Below are positions 26,285-35,055 of a stretch of DNA of 64,000 nucleotides, piece after piece. A program made the position numbers and the translations under genes. How positions within the stretch are numbered: position 1 is the stretch's first letter; each line of letters starts with the position of its first letter. Source of the stretch: Flectobacillus roseus (GTDB taxonomy: Bacteria > Bacteroidota > Bacteroidia > Cytophagales > Spirosomataceae). The stretch lies in NCBI RefSeq assembly GCF_030056665.1, contig NZ_JASHIG010000002.1. One strand, 5' to 3'. Below the pieces are notes generated by a model, which was given only the letters and a program-made list of their open reading frames with translations, did no database searches and was not told the DNA's origin.

Positions 26285-26341
26285 CATGCGTCAGCAACAA
26301 AGCCTAAATTAGTCCTATTGAATACATTCAGCTTGGTGTGT

Positions 26342-26362
26342 GAGACGCAAGCATTGCGTCTC
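26342..26362. repeat. Repeat family B palindrome, copy 2
   Basis: Perfect 9-base arms GAGACGCAA and TTGCGTCTC around GCA. It is the best preserved copy of the family. Confidence 0.7.
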
Positions 26363-26397
26363 TACATTATCGAACTGCATAGACTGCCCTGTGGGCC

Positions 26398-26421
26398 GTT
26401 GCTGGAGTTATCTCCAGCAAC
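26398..26421. repeat. Repeat family E palindrome, copy 2
   Basis: Same 24-base palindrome as at 26261, in the second unit of the tandem duplication. Confidence 0.7.
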
Positions 26422-26492
26422 CATGCGACAGCAACAAATGCGGTAGATTACCTCAAGAATAAGTCCTATTGAAAACAATCAGCTTTGTGTGT

Positions 26493-26513
26493 GAGACGCA
26501 AGCATTGAGTCTC
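26493..26513. repeat. Repeat family B palindrome, copy 3 (one arm mutated)
   Basis: GAGACGCAAGCATTGAGTCTC has one change in the right arm relative to copy 2. It ends five bases before the stop codon of the oxidoreductase gene. Confidence 0.65.
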
Positions 26514-26517
26514 TACA

Positions 26518-27915
26518 TTATCGAACTGCGTAGGCAGCCCTTTGAGGTCTCGACAATAAAGTATTTGCCTCTGGGTCATTCAGGAATTTCTCATTTTTAG
26601 GGTCCCAATACAAACGACGTTTGAGCTTCATGGCTGCATGATGCAATAAACAAGCACTACATGAGCGGTGACCGATTTCGGCTGGAGCAATAGGATCTTT
26701 TCGTGAAATAATACTTTCCAACCAGTTGCCATGATGGTCTTTACTTTCGGTCAAATGAATTTCATTCGGACCAATCACCGATTCTAAAATCTTAGGATTA
26801 CTAGCATCAATCGCCTTGGCAGCTTGTTGTTTGGCAACTGGGTCCGATGAAGTCACGGAAGCATCCCCACGAGAAACGAAAATCCAGCCCTCTGTTCCTT
26901 CGAATCGAATACCGTTAGCGATTTCATTCGTTACCACCATTTTTACTCCGTTGGCATACATAGCCTCGGTTCTGAATATCCCGTGAACATCCCACAAACC
27001 ACTTTTCGGAAAATCTGCACGTCCCCACACTTCTACTGGCCCCGAATGCTCCATATTCATAGCCCAGTGAGCACAGTCGATATGATGTGAACCCCAACCT
27101 GTAATCATCCCAGCCCCAAACTGCTCGCAACGCAACCAACCCGGACGGTCAAAACCTACTTGAGGATGTACCCGTTTTTCAGTATAATATACTTCTGGTG
27201 TTGTACCCAGCCACATATCGTAATTGAAATTTGATGGAATCGACATTTGAGGTTCAACTTCGCCCCCCGGGTCACCCGGCAAGCCCACATATACAGTTTT
27301 GAGTTCGCCAATCCTGCCATTTCTTATTAATTCGGCAGCATATCTAAACTGCCAACTCGAACGCTGTTGGCTACCTACTTGTACTATTCTTTTGGTTTGT
27401 TTTACAGCATCCGCCATGGCTCTACCTTCTGAAATAGTCAGAGAGGCTGGCTTTTGCATATATACATCTTTTCCTGCACGAACAGAACTAATCACAATTG
27501 GCGCGTGCCAGTGGTCAGGAGTACTCACTAAAACGGCATCTATATCCTTGTTATTCAACAACTCACGATAATCGGTATAAACGTTTACCCCATCGTAAGG
27601 TTTTCCATTTTTCTTCGAATAAGTATCCACTACCAAATCTTTGGCCAATTTGGCACGGTTGCTGTCGACATCGCAAACTGCAATAATCTGGGCATTATCA
27701 TACTTCCAAACTCCTGGCATATCGTGACCACGTGAGATACGACCTGTTCCAATCGCACCGATGGTAATACGGTTACTTGGTGCATTTTTACCAAACACAG
27801 AGGCAGGAACAATCGTCGGAAAGCCAGAAATGACAGCAGTTGTTGCTATGGTTGATTTAATGGATAAGTCGAGAAAACCTCTACGACTCATACCATTGTC
27901 TTTTTTTTCATTCAT
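26518..27915 (-). CDS. Tat-exported Gfo/Idh/MocA family oxidoreductase
   Basis: A 465-residue protein with a clear twin-arginine motif (MSRRGFLDLS) and a long leader. Rossmann motif ITIGAIGTGRISRG, then VLVSTPDHWHAPIVISSVRA, KDVYMQKPASLTISEG (QKP in place of EKP) and GWGSHHIDCAHWAMNM with the active-site histidine. Homologues act on free or bound sugars in the periplasm; some relatives (GH109 and similar) use NAD to cleave glycosides. It is transcribed toward two other oxidoreductases and the glycan locus. Its last codons are duplicated in the downstream repeat at 26258-26394. Confidence 0.9.
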   Translation of the reverse strand: MNEKKDNGMSRRGFLDLSIKSTIATTAVISGFPTIVPASVFGKNAPSNRITIGAIGTGRISRGHDMPGVWKYDNAQIIAVCDVDSNRAKLAKDLVVDTYSKKNGKPYDGVNVYTDYRELLNNKDIDAVLVSTPDHWHAPIVISSVRAGKDVYMQKPASLTISEGRAMADAVKQTKRIVQVGSQQRSSWQFRYAAELIRNGRIGELKTVYVGLPGDPGGEVEPQMSIPSNFNYDMWLGTTPEVYYTEKRVHPQVGFDRPGWLRCEQFGAGMITGWGSHHIDCAHWAMNMEHSGPVEVWGRADFPKSGLWDVHGIFRTEAMYANGVKMVVTNEIANGIRFEGTEGWIFVSRGDASVTSSDPVAKQQAAKAIDASNPKILESVIGPNEIHLTESKDHHGNWLESIISRKDPIAPAEIGHRSCSACLLHHAAMKLKRRLYWDPKNEKFLNDPEANTLLSRPQRAAYAVR

Positions 27916-28096
27916 GATTAAAATAGGATTATTATGTTTGGGAGATTTTAATCATGAAAGCGTTGTGGGAGTATTTTTTTACTCGAAATATTAATATCGA
28001 AGGGAAAAATTGTAGAAACAATAGGCGAAAACTGAGGTTAGACTATTTTTTAAGCCCTAATTCGAAGGGGATTCATAAGCTTACTTTACTATGAAA

Positions 28097-29176
28097 CTAA
28101 CGTTTAAAAGGCTTTAGGTAAATTTCCACCGAATCTTTTCCCATTTTTCCTACCAGTAGAATTTGGTTATTGGCTAAACTAATTTTACCGCTAAATATTG
28201 GTAAGTCTTTTCGAGGAAAATGCCATTTTGCTACTATCTGATTATTTTTCAATTGATAAGTGCCTATGTATCTTCTTTCAGTCGTATTAAAGTCGAATAC
28301 GATATCATTTCCAATATCAAAATAAACTCTTGTCAAAGTACTGTCATAAGGTGATTTTGCCGTAGTATTCACATGATTGATTTTGATGGTTTGAACATGA
28401 TATTTTCCTGTCAACTGTGGGTTTTTGTCAATGGGTAATCTCAATAATATTAATACCAGAGGTAAAAAAAGTATGAGAACACGGGTGATTGTCTTCTTGA
28501 AAGAGCTCTGGTCTAGCAAATCAGAAGTATTCAATTTTTGATTTAAAAAGAAGGCTTGTACAAATTCAATATTTTGAAAAATCAGATACACTAGAGCCAT
28601 AATTAACATGAGCGCATGAAGAATTACACCTATGTCCAGATGATAAAAAATGTCAATGAATAAGATGGTGACAAGAATGGGGAGCAAAATAAAAACACCA
28701 AGAAGTCTGGTTCTAGAAAAAAGCAGTAGAAGTGAGCCCAACATTTGGGTTAGTCCTATTGTAACAGTAAAGGGATAGGAGTGTCCAAAAAATGCCCACA
28801 TCAACGAGACATCATCGATTTCGGTAAAGGGCAAGTCTAGCATACCCAATGGGACAATAAATTGTAGGTGGTAAATTTTTTGCCAGCCAAAAGTAATCAG
28901 ATCAAAGGCAACGGCACCGCATAGCAGTGCGAGTTGGAGTTTATAAATCTTATCAAAGTTAGTTTCTTTTTTCGCCCTCCTCAAGAAGTACACTACATAA
29001 GAAAATAGAAAAACAACACTGATTGAAATAATGATTGAGGTTGGAACAGCTTTTAAAAAAGCAAGTCCGATTCGACTTAACACTTTTGCAACTACCAATC
29101 CTGAAATGATAGAAAGCATGATTTTTTGGGTAAAACGCATGGGCTTTTGAAATTTAAGTTTGTCAAAACTATCCAC
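28097..29176 (-). CDS. Membrane protein of unknown function with C-terminal beta-rich domain
   Basis: A 359-residue protein with about seven or eight membrane segments in residues 15-250 and a soluble C-terminal part of about 100 residues (TGKYHVQTIKINHVN onward) that alternates hydrophobic residues like a small beta barrel. The membrane part recalls DoxX-like proteins, but I see no diagnostic motif. It follows an AraC-type regulator gene by 52 bases in the same direction, so the regulator may control it. Function not recognised. A shorter start at the MRFTQKIM methionine is possible. Confidence 0.65.
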   Translation of the reverse strand: MDSFDKLKFQKPMRFTQKIMLSIISGLVVAKVLSRIGLAFLKAVPTSIIISISVVFLFSYVVYFLRRAKKETNFDKIYKLQLALLCGAVAFDLITFGWQKIYHLQFIVPLGMLDLPFTEIDDVSLMWAFFGHSYPFTVTIGLTQMLGSLLLLFSRTRLLGVFILLPILVTILFIDIFYHLDIGVILHALMLIMALVYLIFQNIEFVQAFFLNQKLNTSDLLDQSSFKKTITRVLILFLPLVLILLRLPIDKNPQLTGKYHVQTIKINHVNTTAKSPYDSTLTRVYFDIGNDIVFDFNTTERRYIGTYQLKNNQIVAKWHFPRKDLPIFSGKISLANNQILLVGKMGKDSVEIYLKPFKR

Positions 29177-29228
29177 AAAGCCTCAACCCAGAGTTCAGAA
29201 TTATCCATTCGAACCAAATACCAAGCTT

Positions 29229-30320
29229 TTAAGACAAACTTATTTTTTTATATGCCAAGGGAGATAGTCCCACGATCTTCTTAAAACTAGTAAAAAACGA
29301 AGATTTAGAACTAAAGCCCGATTCATACCCAATACCTTCAATACTTAAATGAGTGTGCCTCGGAGATATTAATAATCTTTTGGCTTCATCAATTCTATAG
29401 TTATTGATAAAATCATTGAAGTTGATTGAAAGCCCCTTATTTAGTAAAAAAGATAAGTCATGTGTAGAAATATGAAGGTGTTCTGCCAGTTGAAATAGCG
29501 TAATATCGCTTTGTAAATAGAGTTTCTCCTCCTCCATAATTGTCTCCAATTTGGTTTTCAAAAATGCTATTTCGGTGTCGCTTAATCGAGTTGAAGCGCT
29601 TTTTTTTGAAGACGAAACATCAATAATTTCTTGGATTTCTATTTTTACCATTTCGGGAAAAGGGTAAATTTCTTTCTGTGGAAGAATGTAATAAGCAATA
29701 AATCCTGAGCAAAAACAGTAAATAATCGGCAAATACTGATGTATAGATAAATGGGAAAATCTTGCCCCGAGCAAGGCTACTACTATAATGACCAAAATAA
29801 TATACAACAAGTTATTTAGCCAATTCAGATTTAACTGATTGGTCTGTGTTGAAAATAATTGAATGTCTCTTCTATGTTTTCTTAATAAAAAGAATGAGTA
29901 TGCCCAATAAATTAAAATTTGGAGCTTTAGAGCAATGGATAACGCAAAACCCAAATGTTTACTTCCTTGTACAGGCACAATGACGGGGTATTCATTTTTA
30001 ATCAGGAACGTAAGTGCAAAATAACTAAAGATTACAAATGGGATAAAGTGAAGGGTGGAATATACAGAAAATAGGAATTTGGGCTTCGTGAAATAAACAA
30101 TGCTAAAGTATAAAAATGGTGCAATCAAGAAACGACTACATTCGCTTAGTACGACAAAATCAGGGTTTTGTTGGTACAAATCTCTTTCTGCCAAGCCCAA
30201 CCCTACACAAAACAAAAACCCACTAAACCAATATTTTGCTTTTGTGTTGTGTGCTGGAGGATTTATAATAACGATAAACGCTAAAATAATAAAGCAACCA
30301 GCAGCCAAAGAATGAATCAT
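29229..30320 (-). CDS. AraC family transcriptional regulator with membrane-spanning N-terminal domain
   Basis: Counted from ATG 30320 (363 residues); the ATG at 30386 adds 22 residues and is possible but less typical. Residues 1-210 form about six or seven membrane helices, and the last 100 residues are an AraC-type double helix-turn-helix (ITLFQLAEHLHISTHDLSFL, then SIEGIGYESGFSSKSSFFTS FKKIVGLSPLAYK). Such regulators sense a signal in or through the inner membrane. It lies head-to-head with the TetR-MFS operon and upstream of the membrane protein gene 28097-29176. Confidence 0.87.
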   Translation of the reverse strand: MIHSLAAGCFIILAFIVIINPPAHNTKAKYWFSGFLFCVGLGLAERDLYQQNPDFVVLSECSRFLIAPFLYFSIVYFTKPKFLFSVYSTLHFIPFVIFSYFALTFLIKNEYPVIVPVQGSKHLGFALSIALKLQILIYWAYSFFLLRKHRRDIQLFSTQTNQLNLNWLNNLLYIILVIIVVALLGARFSHLSIHQYLPIIYCFCSGFIAYYILPQKEIYPFPEMVKIEIQEIIDVSSSKKSASTRLSDTEIAFLKTKLETIMEEEKLYLQSDITLFQLAEHLHISTHDLSFLLNKGLSINFNDFINNYRIDEAKRLLISPRHTHLSIEGIGYESGFSSKSSFFTSFKKIVGLSPLAYKKISLS

Positions 30321-30528
30321 AAATATTTGTTTTGACAAGAGATTTAGGAATAAATAAAATTGAATTGGGAAAGTACAAAAATCCACTTGAAATAGGATTG
30401 CCTCCAGATCAAAAAAGGAAATTTTATATTGGAGGGATACTTTAGCAACGACACTGGAGTAGCCTAATTTGACACTATTTTCCTCTGGGCTAACTCTTTA
30501 AAAATAAATCCTCCTAATAAATTTATAA

Positions 30529-30548
30529 ATAAACAAATGTTCATTTAT
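30529..30548. promoter_or_regulatory. Palindromic operator upstream of tetR-like gene
   Basis: ATAAACAAATGTTCATTTAT is an imperfect palindrome (ATAAA..AA..TT..TTTAT). It overlaps the upstream side of the -7 element at 30546-30553, the classic position for a TetR-type repressor that controls its own operon. Binding is inferred. Confidence 0.55.
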
Positions 30549-30553
30549 ATTTG
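30546..30553 (+). promoter_or_regulatory. -7 promoter element TATATTTG of the TetR-MFS operon
   Basis: TATATTTG matches TAnnTTTG exactly and lies only four bases before ATG 30558. A start of transcription about seven bases downstream would fall on or next to the ATG, so the message may be leaderless. No clear TTG at -33. Confidence 0.6.
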
Positions 30554-30557
30554 CACT

Positions 30558-31148
30558 ATGAGATTAAGAGATGAACAAAAAGAACTATTAGTCAGAACAA
30601 AAGCCCTTGAGTTATTGGTAGCAGAAGGCTTTAATGGCTTTAGTATGCATAAATTGGCCAAAGCTGCCAATGTATCTCCCGCTACTTTGTATATCTATTT
30701 CCAAAATAAAGAAGACCTCATTGTGCAATTAGGAATAGAGGTAGGACAAAAAATACATGAAGTCACTTTTGAGGGGTTTGATTTTGAGGAGTCGTTTGAA
30801 GATGGTTTGTGGAAACAGTGGAAAAACCGAGCGAAATATGTGCTTGAAAATCCAATTGCTGCCGCTTTTATTGAACAATTCAGAAACTCTCCTTATAAGA
30901 AAAAACTTGGGGATGAGTACTTTCAAGAATTTAGGAACAATATGACTAAATTTCTAAAAAGCGCTATTAAAAAAGGTGAGTTAATTCCTCTCCCTAAAGA
31001 AGTTTTCTGGACTTTGGCATTTGCTCCTTTATATCAATTAATTCATTTTGCGCAGGATGGGCACAATATGGCAGGCGAACCATTTGAGCTTACAGAAGAT
31101 GTAATGTATCTTACCTTTAAACAAGTCATTAAATCGCTTCAACCCTAA
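30558..31148 (+). CDS. TetR/AcrR family transcriptional repressor
   Basis: A 196-residue protein from ATG 30558; the earlier ATG at 30537 lies inside the promoter and operator. The N-terminal helix-turn-helix is typical (ALELLVAEGFNGFSMHKLAK, then ANVSPATLYIYFQNKEDLI). The C-terminal ligand domain has no assigned specificity. It is followed after 33 bases by an MFS exporter gene, so it most likely represses that exporter and itself through the palindrome at 30529-30548. Confidence 0.92.
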   Translation: MRLRDEQKELLVRTKALELLVAEGFNGFSMHKLAKAANVSPATLYIYFQNKEDLIVQLGIEVGQKIHEVTFEGFDFEESFEDGLWKQWKNRAKYVLENPIAAAFIEQFRNSPYKKKLGDEYFQEFRNNMTKFLKSAIKKGELIPLPKEVFWTLAFAPLYQLIHFAQDGHNMAGEPFELTEDVMYLTFKQVIKSLQP

Positions 31149-31181
31149 AATTTCTCTTAATAAATACAATTATCTATCTCA

Positions 31182-32405
31182 ATGGAACAAGAAAAAATCT
31201 TTACTGGCTATCAGAAATTCATGATTGCGGTACTTTCATTTATTCAATTCACAGTCGTGCTTGATTTCATGGTTTTGTCACCTTTGGGTGCTATCCTCAT
31301 GCCAGAACTTCATATTACGCCACAACAATTTGGACTAGTAGTTTCAGCGTATGCGTTTAGCGCGGGTGCTTCTGGGTTGTTAGCGGCAGGTTTTGCTGAT
31401 AAGTTTGACCGCAAAAAATTCCTTTTATTTTTCTACGTAGGTTTTCTAATCGGTACTGCATTTTGTGCTATGGCTCCAACGTATGAGTTACTGATGGCGG
31501 CTCGTATTTTCACGGGTATTTTTGGTGGTGTTATTGGCTCTGTATCTGTGGCTGTTATCTCTGATATTTTCAAACCTGAAGTTCGTGGGCGTGTTATGGG
31601 ATTTGTCCAAATGTCTTTTGCAGCTAGTCAGGTATTAGGATTACCAATAGGCTTGCAACTCGCCAATATGTTTGATTGGCATGCCCCATTTTGGATGATT
31701 GTGATGGTAGGTATCCTAGTTGGCATAATTATCTTGGTTAAAATGCAGCCTTTGACAAGCCATTTAGCCCTACAAAAAGATGGAAATCCTTTTGTGCATC
31801 TATTTCATACCGTATCAAAACCGCATTATTTAAGAGCCTTTTCTAGCACAGTTTTATTGGCTACTGGAGGTTTCATGTTGATGCCATTTGGGAGTGCTTT
31901 TAGTACCAAAAACTTAGGATTAACGCTCGACCAACTTCCTCTACTATATGCAGTTACAGGTGTGGCAGCCTTGTTTTTTGGGCCAATGATTGGAAAATTA
32001 AGTGACCGTTTTGGCAAGTATAATATGTTTGTAATTGGTTCTGCGATCAGTTCATTATTAGTAGGTATTTTCTGTAATCTTGGAACAACTCCCCTACAAA
32101 TCATTATGGTTATCAACGTGATTATGTTTGCAGGAATTTCCTCACGTATGATTTCAGCTTCGGCTCTAATGACATCCGTTCCAAATCTTGAAGATAGAGG
32201 TGCATTTATGAGTGTCAACTCTTCTATTCAACAAATTTCGGGTGGTTTGGCATCTTTATTAGCAGGCGCAATCGTTGTAAAAGCGCCAGATGGACATTTG
32301 GAACGATATGATTGGTTGGGATATACCGTAATTGCAAGTATGGTTATTTCGGTAGTTTTGATGAAATGGGTAGATAATTTTGTCAAAAATAAAGAAGCAA
32401 AATAG
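31182..32405 (+). CDS. MFS transporter, drug-efflux (DHA1) type
   Basis: A 407-residue protein with twelve predicted membrane helices. The loop after helix 2 carries the MFS motif A (GFADKFDRKKFLLF), repeated after helix 8 as GKLSDRFGKYNMF, and helix 5 has GLPIGLQLANMFDWHAPFW. The proximity to a TetR repressor gene suggests export of a toxic compound or a metabolite. The substrate is not predictable from the sequence. Confidence 0.9.
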   Translation: MEQEKIFTGYQKFMIAVLSFIQFTVVLDFMVLSPLGAILMPELHITPQQFGLVVSAYAFSAGASGLLAAGFADKFDRKKFLLFFYVGFLIGTAFCAMAPTYELLMAARIFTGIFGGVIGSVSVAVISDIFKPEVRGRVMGFVQMSFAASQVLGLPIGLQLANMFDWHAPFWMIVMVGILVGIIILVKMQPLTSHLALQKDGNPFVHLFHTVSKPHYLRAFSSTVLLATGGFMLMPFGSAFSTKNLGLTLDQLPLLYAVTGVAALFFGPMIGKLSDRFGKYNMFVIGSAISSLLVGIFCNLGTTPLQIIMVINVIMFAGISSRMISASALMTSVPNLEDRGAFMSVNSSIQQISGGLASLLAGAIVVKAPDGHLERYDWLGYTVIASMVISVVLMKWVDNFVKNKEAK

Positions 32406-32419
32406 GTTATGAGGGGTCA

Positions 32420-32500
32420 GGGGTTAGGGTTTAGGCTATCAGCTATCGGCATTCGGCGATATTTTCTATTAAGATTATCTTTTAACTAAACCCTAACCCC
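32420..32500. repeat. Inverted repeat with GGGGTTAGGGTTTAG arms and a family A-like core
   Basis: Fifteen-base perfect arms at 32420-32434 and 32486-32500, spaced by 51 bases. The spacer (GGCTATCAGCTATCGGCATT, then CGGCG) resembles the CGGCTTTCAG..GGGCATTCGGC part of family A. It lies 15 bases after the MFS stop codon. No T run follows, so a terminator role is doubtful. Confidence 0.6.
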
Positions 32501-32560
32501 TCTTTCAGTATAAATCTAGTAAAATGCTCTTTTGAGAAAAACTAGATCTAATATTGAAGG

Positions 32561-34690
32561 ATGATGAAAAAACAATTAATGCTCCTAGGACTTCTGGGAA
32601 TGACTTACCTCTCTTCTTATGCACAGAAAATTAATCGTAAAGCGGTTGTCGAACGACACACTGTTTCTGTTGCCTCATTTGACACATTAGCCTCACTCTC
32701 AGTTGGAAATGGTCGATTTGCCTTTACCGTTGATGCCACTGGACTCCAGAGTTTTCCAAGTTATTATACCAATGGTGTACCGCTTGGTACACAATCTGTT
32801 TGGGGTTGGCACTCTTTTCCCAATAAAGAGAATGTCAAATTCGAGGAAACTTTAAAAGAGTATACACTCAACGGACGAACGGTTACTTACAGCGTACAAG
32901 GAGCTAAAAATGCCAAGAGCAAGGAAGCAATTAACTATTATCGTGAAAACCCTCATCGATTACAGCTTGGGAATCTTGGTTTTATACTCAAGAAAAAAAA
33001 TGGTAACACTGCACAGATAACAGATATTGTGGTTCAAAACCAGCAATTAAATCCCTACACTGGGCAAATTACCAGTCATTTTACCTTGGAAGGTCAGCCC
33101 GTAACTGTGCTTACGGTTTGCGACCCAAATCAGGATATCGTTTCGGTAAATATTCAATCTGCTTTATTGAAAACTGGGCAAATTCAGGTTTTTCTGAAAT
33201 TTCCTTTCCCTAGTAATCAATTTTTGGATAGCGGTACTAATTACAAAAATCCAGACCAACACCAATCAGCCATTGTGTCAGCTCAAACTCAATCGGCAGT
33301 TGTAAAACATCAGTTAGATGCAGACCAGTATTTTGTCAGATTAGACTGGAGTAAAAATGCGACTATCGCAAGCCAACAAGCTCATGAGTTTATTTTAACG
33401 CCAAAAGTTGAGGATGGTACTTGGGAGTTTTCAGCCAATTTTTCAGAAAAAACTCCTACGTCAGCTAGTCATTTCCTTGCTATTAACCAACGTAATATCT
33501 CGGCTTGGAAAAGCTTTTGGAATAGCGGTGGCGCAATCGATTTTGAAGGAAGTACAGATGTGCGTGCAAAAGAGTTAGAACGAAGAATTGTGCTTTCTCA
33601 ATACTTAACCAAAATCCAGTGTGCTAACGAACAGCCTCCTCAAGAAACGGGTTTGACATATAACTCATGGTATGGAAAACCGCACCTAGAAATGCACTGG
33701 TGGCATGGAATACATTTTGCCTTATGGGGAAGAGTCGATTTACTTGAAAAAAGTTTGGATTGGTATGCAAAAGTGTATCCAAATGCTGTAGGAATAGCCA
33801 AACGTCAAGGCTACGATGGAGCTAGGTGGCAAAAAATGACCGATCCTGTTGGAGAAGAATCACCGTCGTCGGTTGGAGCATTTTTGATTTGGCAGCAACC
33901 TCATTTTATCTATTTTGCAGAGCTAGTTCGTCGCCAGAAACCCACCAAAGCAACCTTACAAAAATACAGTAAGTTGGTATTTGCTACCGCAGATTTCATG
34001 GCATCATATCCGCATTGGGATGACCTAAATAAGCGATATATTCTGGGAAAAGGGCTTATACCAGCGCAAGAACGATTTAATCCAGAAGAAACTTTCAACC
34101 CTACTTATGAATTAGTGTATTGGCATTGGGCCTTGAAAGTTGCACAAGATTGGCGTAAAGCTATGGGACTGAAACCGAATGAAAAGTATGATAAAATCCT
34201 TCAAAATTTATCAAAACTACCTGTAAAAGATGGTGTATATCTTGCCACCGAATCAGCACAGGACTCTTATACTAACCCTAAGTTTTTGACAGATCACCCA
34301 TCTGTTTTGGGAGCTTTGGGTATGCTTCCGCCAACACCAATGGTCGATATGCCGACAATGCAACGTACTTTTGACAAGGTTTGGGATGTATGGCAATGGC
34401 ATGATACATGGGGTTGGGACTTCCCAATGGTTGCCATGACTGCCGCACGCTTGGGACGTCCAGAAAAAGCAATTGATGGATTGATGATGAACATTAGAAC
34501 TAATACCTATTTGCCAAATGGACATAACTTTCAAGACGAACGTCTACGTTTGTATTTGCCTGGAAACGGTGGTTTACTCGCAACGATCGCCATGATGTGT
34601 AACAGAGATGATTTACCAGCTGGTAAAACTTCGTTTCCAACCAATGGACAATGGAAGGTAAAATGGGAAGGCTTCAAAAAAATGCCATAA
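32561..34690 (+). CDS. Secreted (alpha/alpha)6-barrel glycoside hydrolase, GH65-like
   Basis: A 709-residue protein with a signal peptide (MKKQLMLLGLLGMTYLSSYA). The N-terminal beta-sandwich region opens with SLSVGNGRFAFTVDATGLQS, as in GH65-related enzymes; the catalytic helical barrel contains ETGLTYNSWYGKPHLEMHWW and HGIHFALWGR. The C-terminal region has WQWHDTWGWDFPMVAMTAAR. GH65/GH95-type enzymes act on alpha-glucosides or alpha-fucosides; I cannot choose between them. It stands alone between the MFS operon and the fasciclin-SusCD cluster, with its own terminator. The catalytic acid is likely the glutamate in HLEMHWW, by position. Confidence 0.72.
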   Translation: MMKKQLMLLGLLGMTYLSSYAQKINRKAVVERHTVSVASFDTLASLSVGNGRFAFTVDATGLQSFPSYYTNGVPLGTQSVWGWHSFPNKENVKFEETLKEYTLNGRTVTYSVQGAKNAKSKEAINYYRENPHRLQLGNLGFILKKKNGNTAQITDIVVQNQQLNPYTGQITSHFTLEGQPVTVLTVCDPNQDIVSVNIQSALLKTGQIQVFLKFPFPSNQFLDSGTNYKNPDQHQSAIVSAQTQSAVVKHQLDADQYFVRLDWSKNATIASQQAHEFILTPKVEDGTWEFSANFSEKTPTSASHFLAINQRNISAWKSFWNSGGAIDFEGSTDVRAKELERRIVLSQYLTKIQCANEQPPQETGLTYNSWYGKPHLEMHWWHGIHFALWGRVDLLEKSLDWYAKVYPNAVGIAKRQGYDGARWQKMTDPVGEESPSSVGAFLIWQQPHFIYFAELVRRQKPTKATLQKYSKLVFATADFMASYPHWDDLNKRYILGKGLIPAQERFNPEETFNPTYELVYWHWALKVAQDWRKAMGLKPNEKYDKILQNLSKLPVKDGVYLATESAQDSYTNPKFLTDHPSVLGALGMLPPTPMVDMPTMQRTFDKVWDVWQWHDTWGWDFPMVAMTAARLGRPEKAIDGLMMNIRTNTYLPNGHNFQDERLRLYLPGNGGLLATIAMMCNRDDLPAGKTSFPTNGQWKVKWEGFKKMP

Positions 34691-34715
34691 ACTCTGCACG
34701 AACATGAGTCATCTC

Positions 34716-34750
34716 TAATTTAGTGATTGAACGAATGAGTGATTATGTTA
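34716..34750 (-). repeat. Repeat family D copy 1
   Basis: TTTAGTGATTGAACGAATGA followed by GTGATTATG matches, with changes, the units at 35056-35095 and 59024-59063 (core TGAGTGATTTAGCGAATGAG). Confidence 0.5.
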
Positions 34751-34770
34751 AAATTGGTATTCTAGCATTA

Positions 34771-34791
34771 GAGACGCAATGATTGCGTCTT
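34771..34791. repeat. Repeat family B palindrome, copy 4
   Basis: GAGACGCAATGATTGCGTCT, a near-perfect palindrome 80 bases after the GH65-like gene. Confidence 0.65.
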
Positions 34792-34822
34792 AAGCCGAGT
34801 CAGACATCGGATAGTAATATCC

Positions 34823-34859
34823 AAAAAGCGGTCGAAAATTGTTTTTCGACCGCTTTTTT
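34823..34859 (+). terminator. Rho-independent terminator
   Basis: Sixteen-base perfect arms from AAAAAGCGGTCG to CGACCGCTTTTT with a 4-base loop and a T run. It ends transcription of the GH65-like gene 130 bases past its stop codon. Confidence 0.85.
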
Positions 34860-35012
34860 AATGAAGCCGTTTTACTTTTTGTCACGGGTGAATAAATTCA
34901 CCCACTAATTGGAATCTTCAGTCATGAGCTAGGCATGTAGTTAATTATCACACCAAATACCCGTTAAGCCTCAAGCATCTTTTTTTCCTCAAAATAACAA
35001 TAACGCCCTAGT

Positions 35013-35034
35013 TAGACGTAAAACATTGCGTCTC
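35013..35034. repeat. Repeat family B, copy 5 (diverged)
   Basis: TAGACGTAAAACATTGCGTC plus TCT keeps the family B outer bases with a changed left arm. Confidence 0.5.
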
Positions 35035-35055
35035 TGCAAGTAAAATACATATTCA

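Larger units (their letters stand above)
26258..26541. repeat. Tandem duplication of a 137-147-base unit that includes the 3' end of an oxidoreductase gene
   Basis: Unit 1 (26258-26394) and unit 2 (26395-26541) share in the same order: the palindrome GTTGCTGGAG..CTCCAGCAAC, then ATGCG.CAGCAACAAA, then AGTCCTATTGAA, then GTGTGAGACGCAAGCATTG, then TCTCTACATTATCGAACTGC. In unit 2 this last part is the stop codon and final codons of the gene at 26518-27915; in unit 1 it is a noncoding relic (TTATCGAACTGCATAGACTG). So the duplication copied the gene's 3' end along with the palindromes. Confidence 0.85.

Noticed and set aside
26216..26287. N-terminal extension of the oxidoreductase gene from ATG 26287
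   Set aside because: It lies in the tandem repeat unit and would hide the signal peptide starting at 26215.
26258..26541. CRISPR array
   Set aside because: Only two long, palindrome-containing units without spacers of constant length; better explained as a tandem duplication of REP-like elements.
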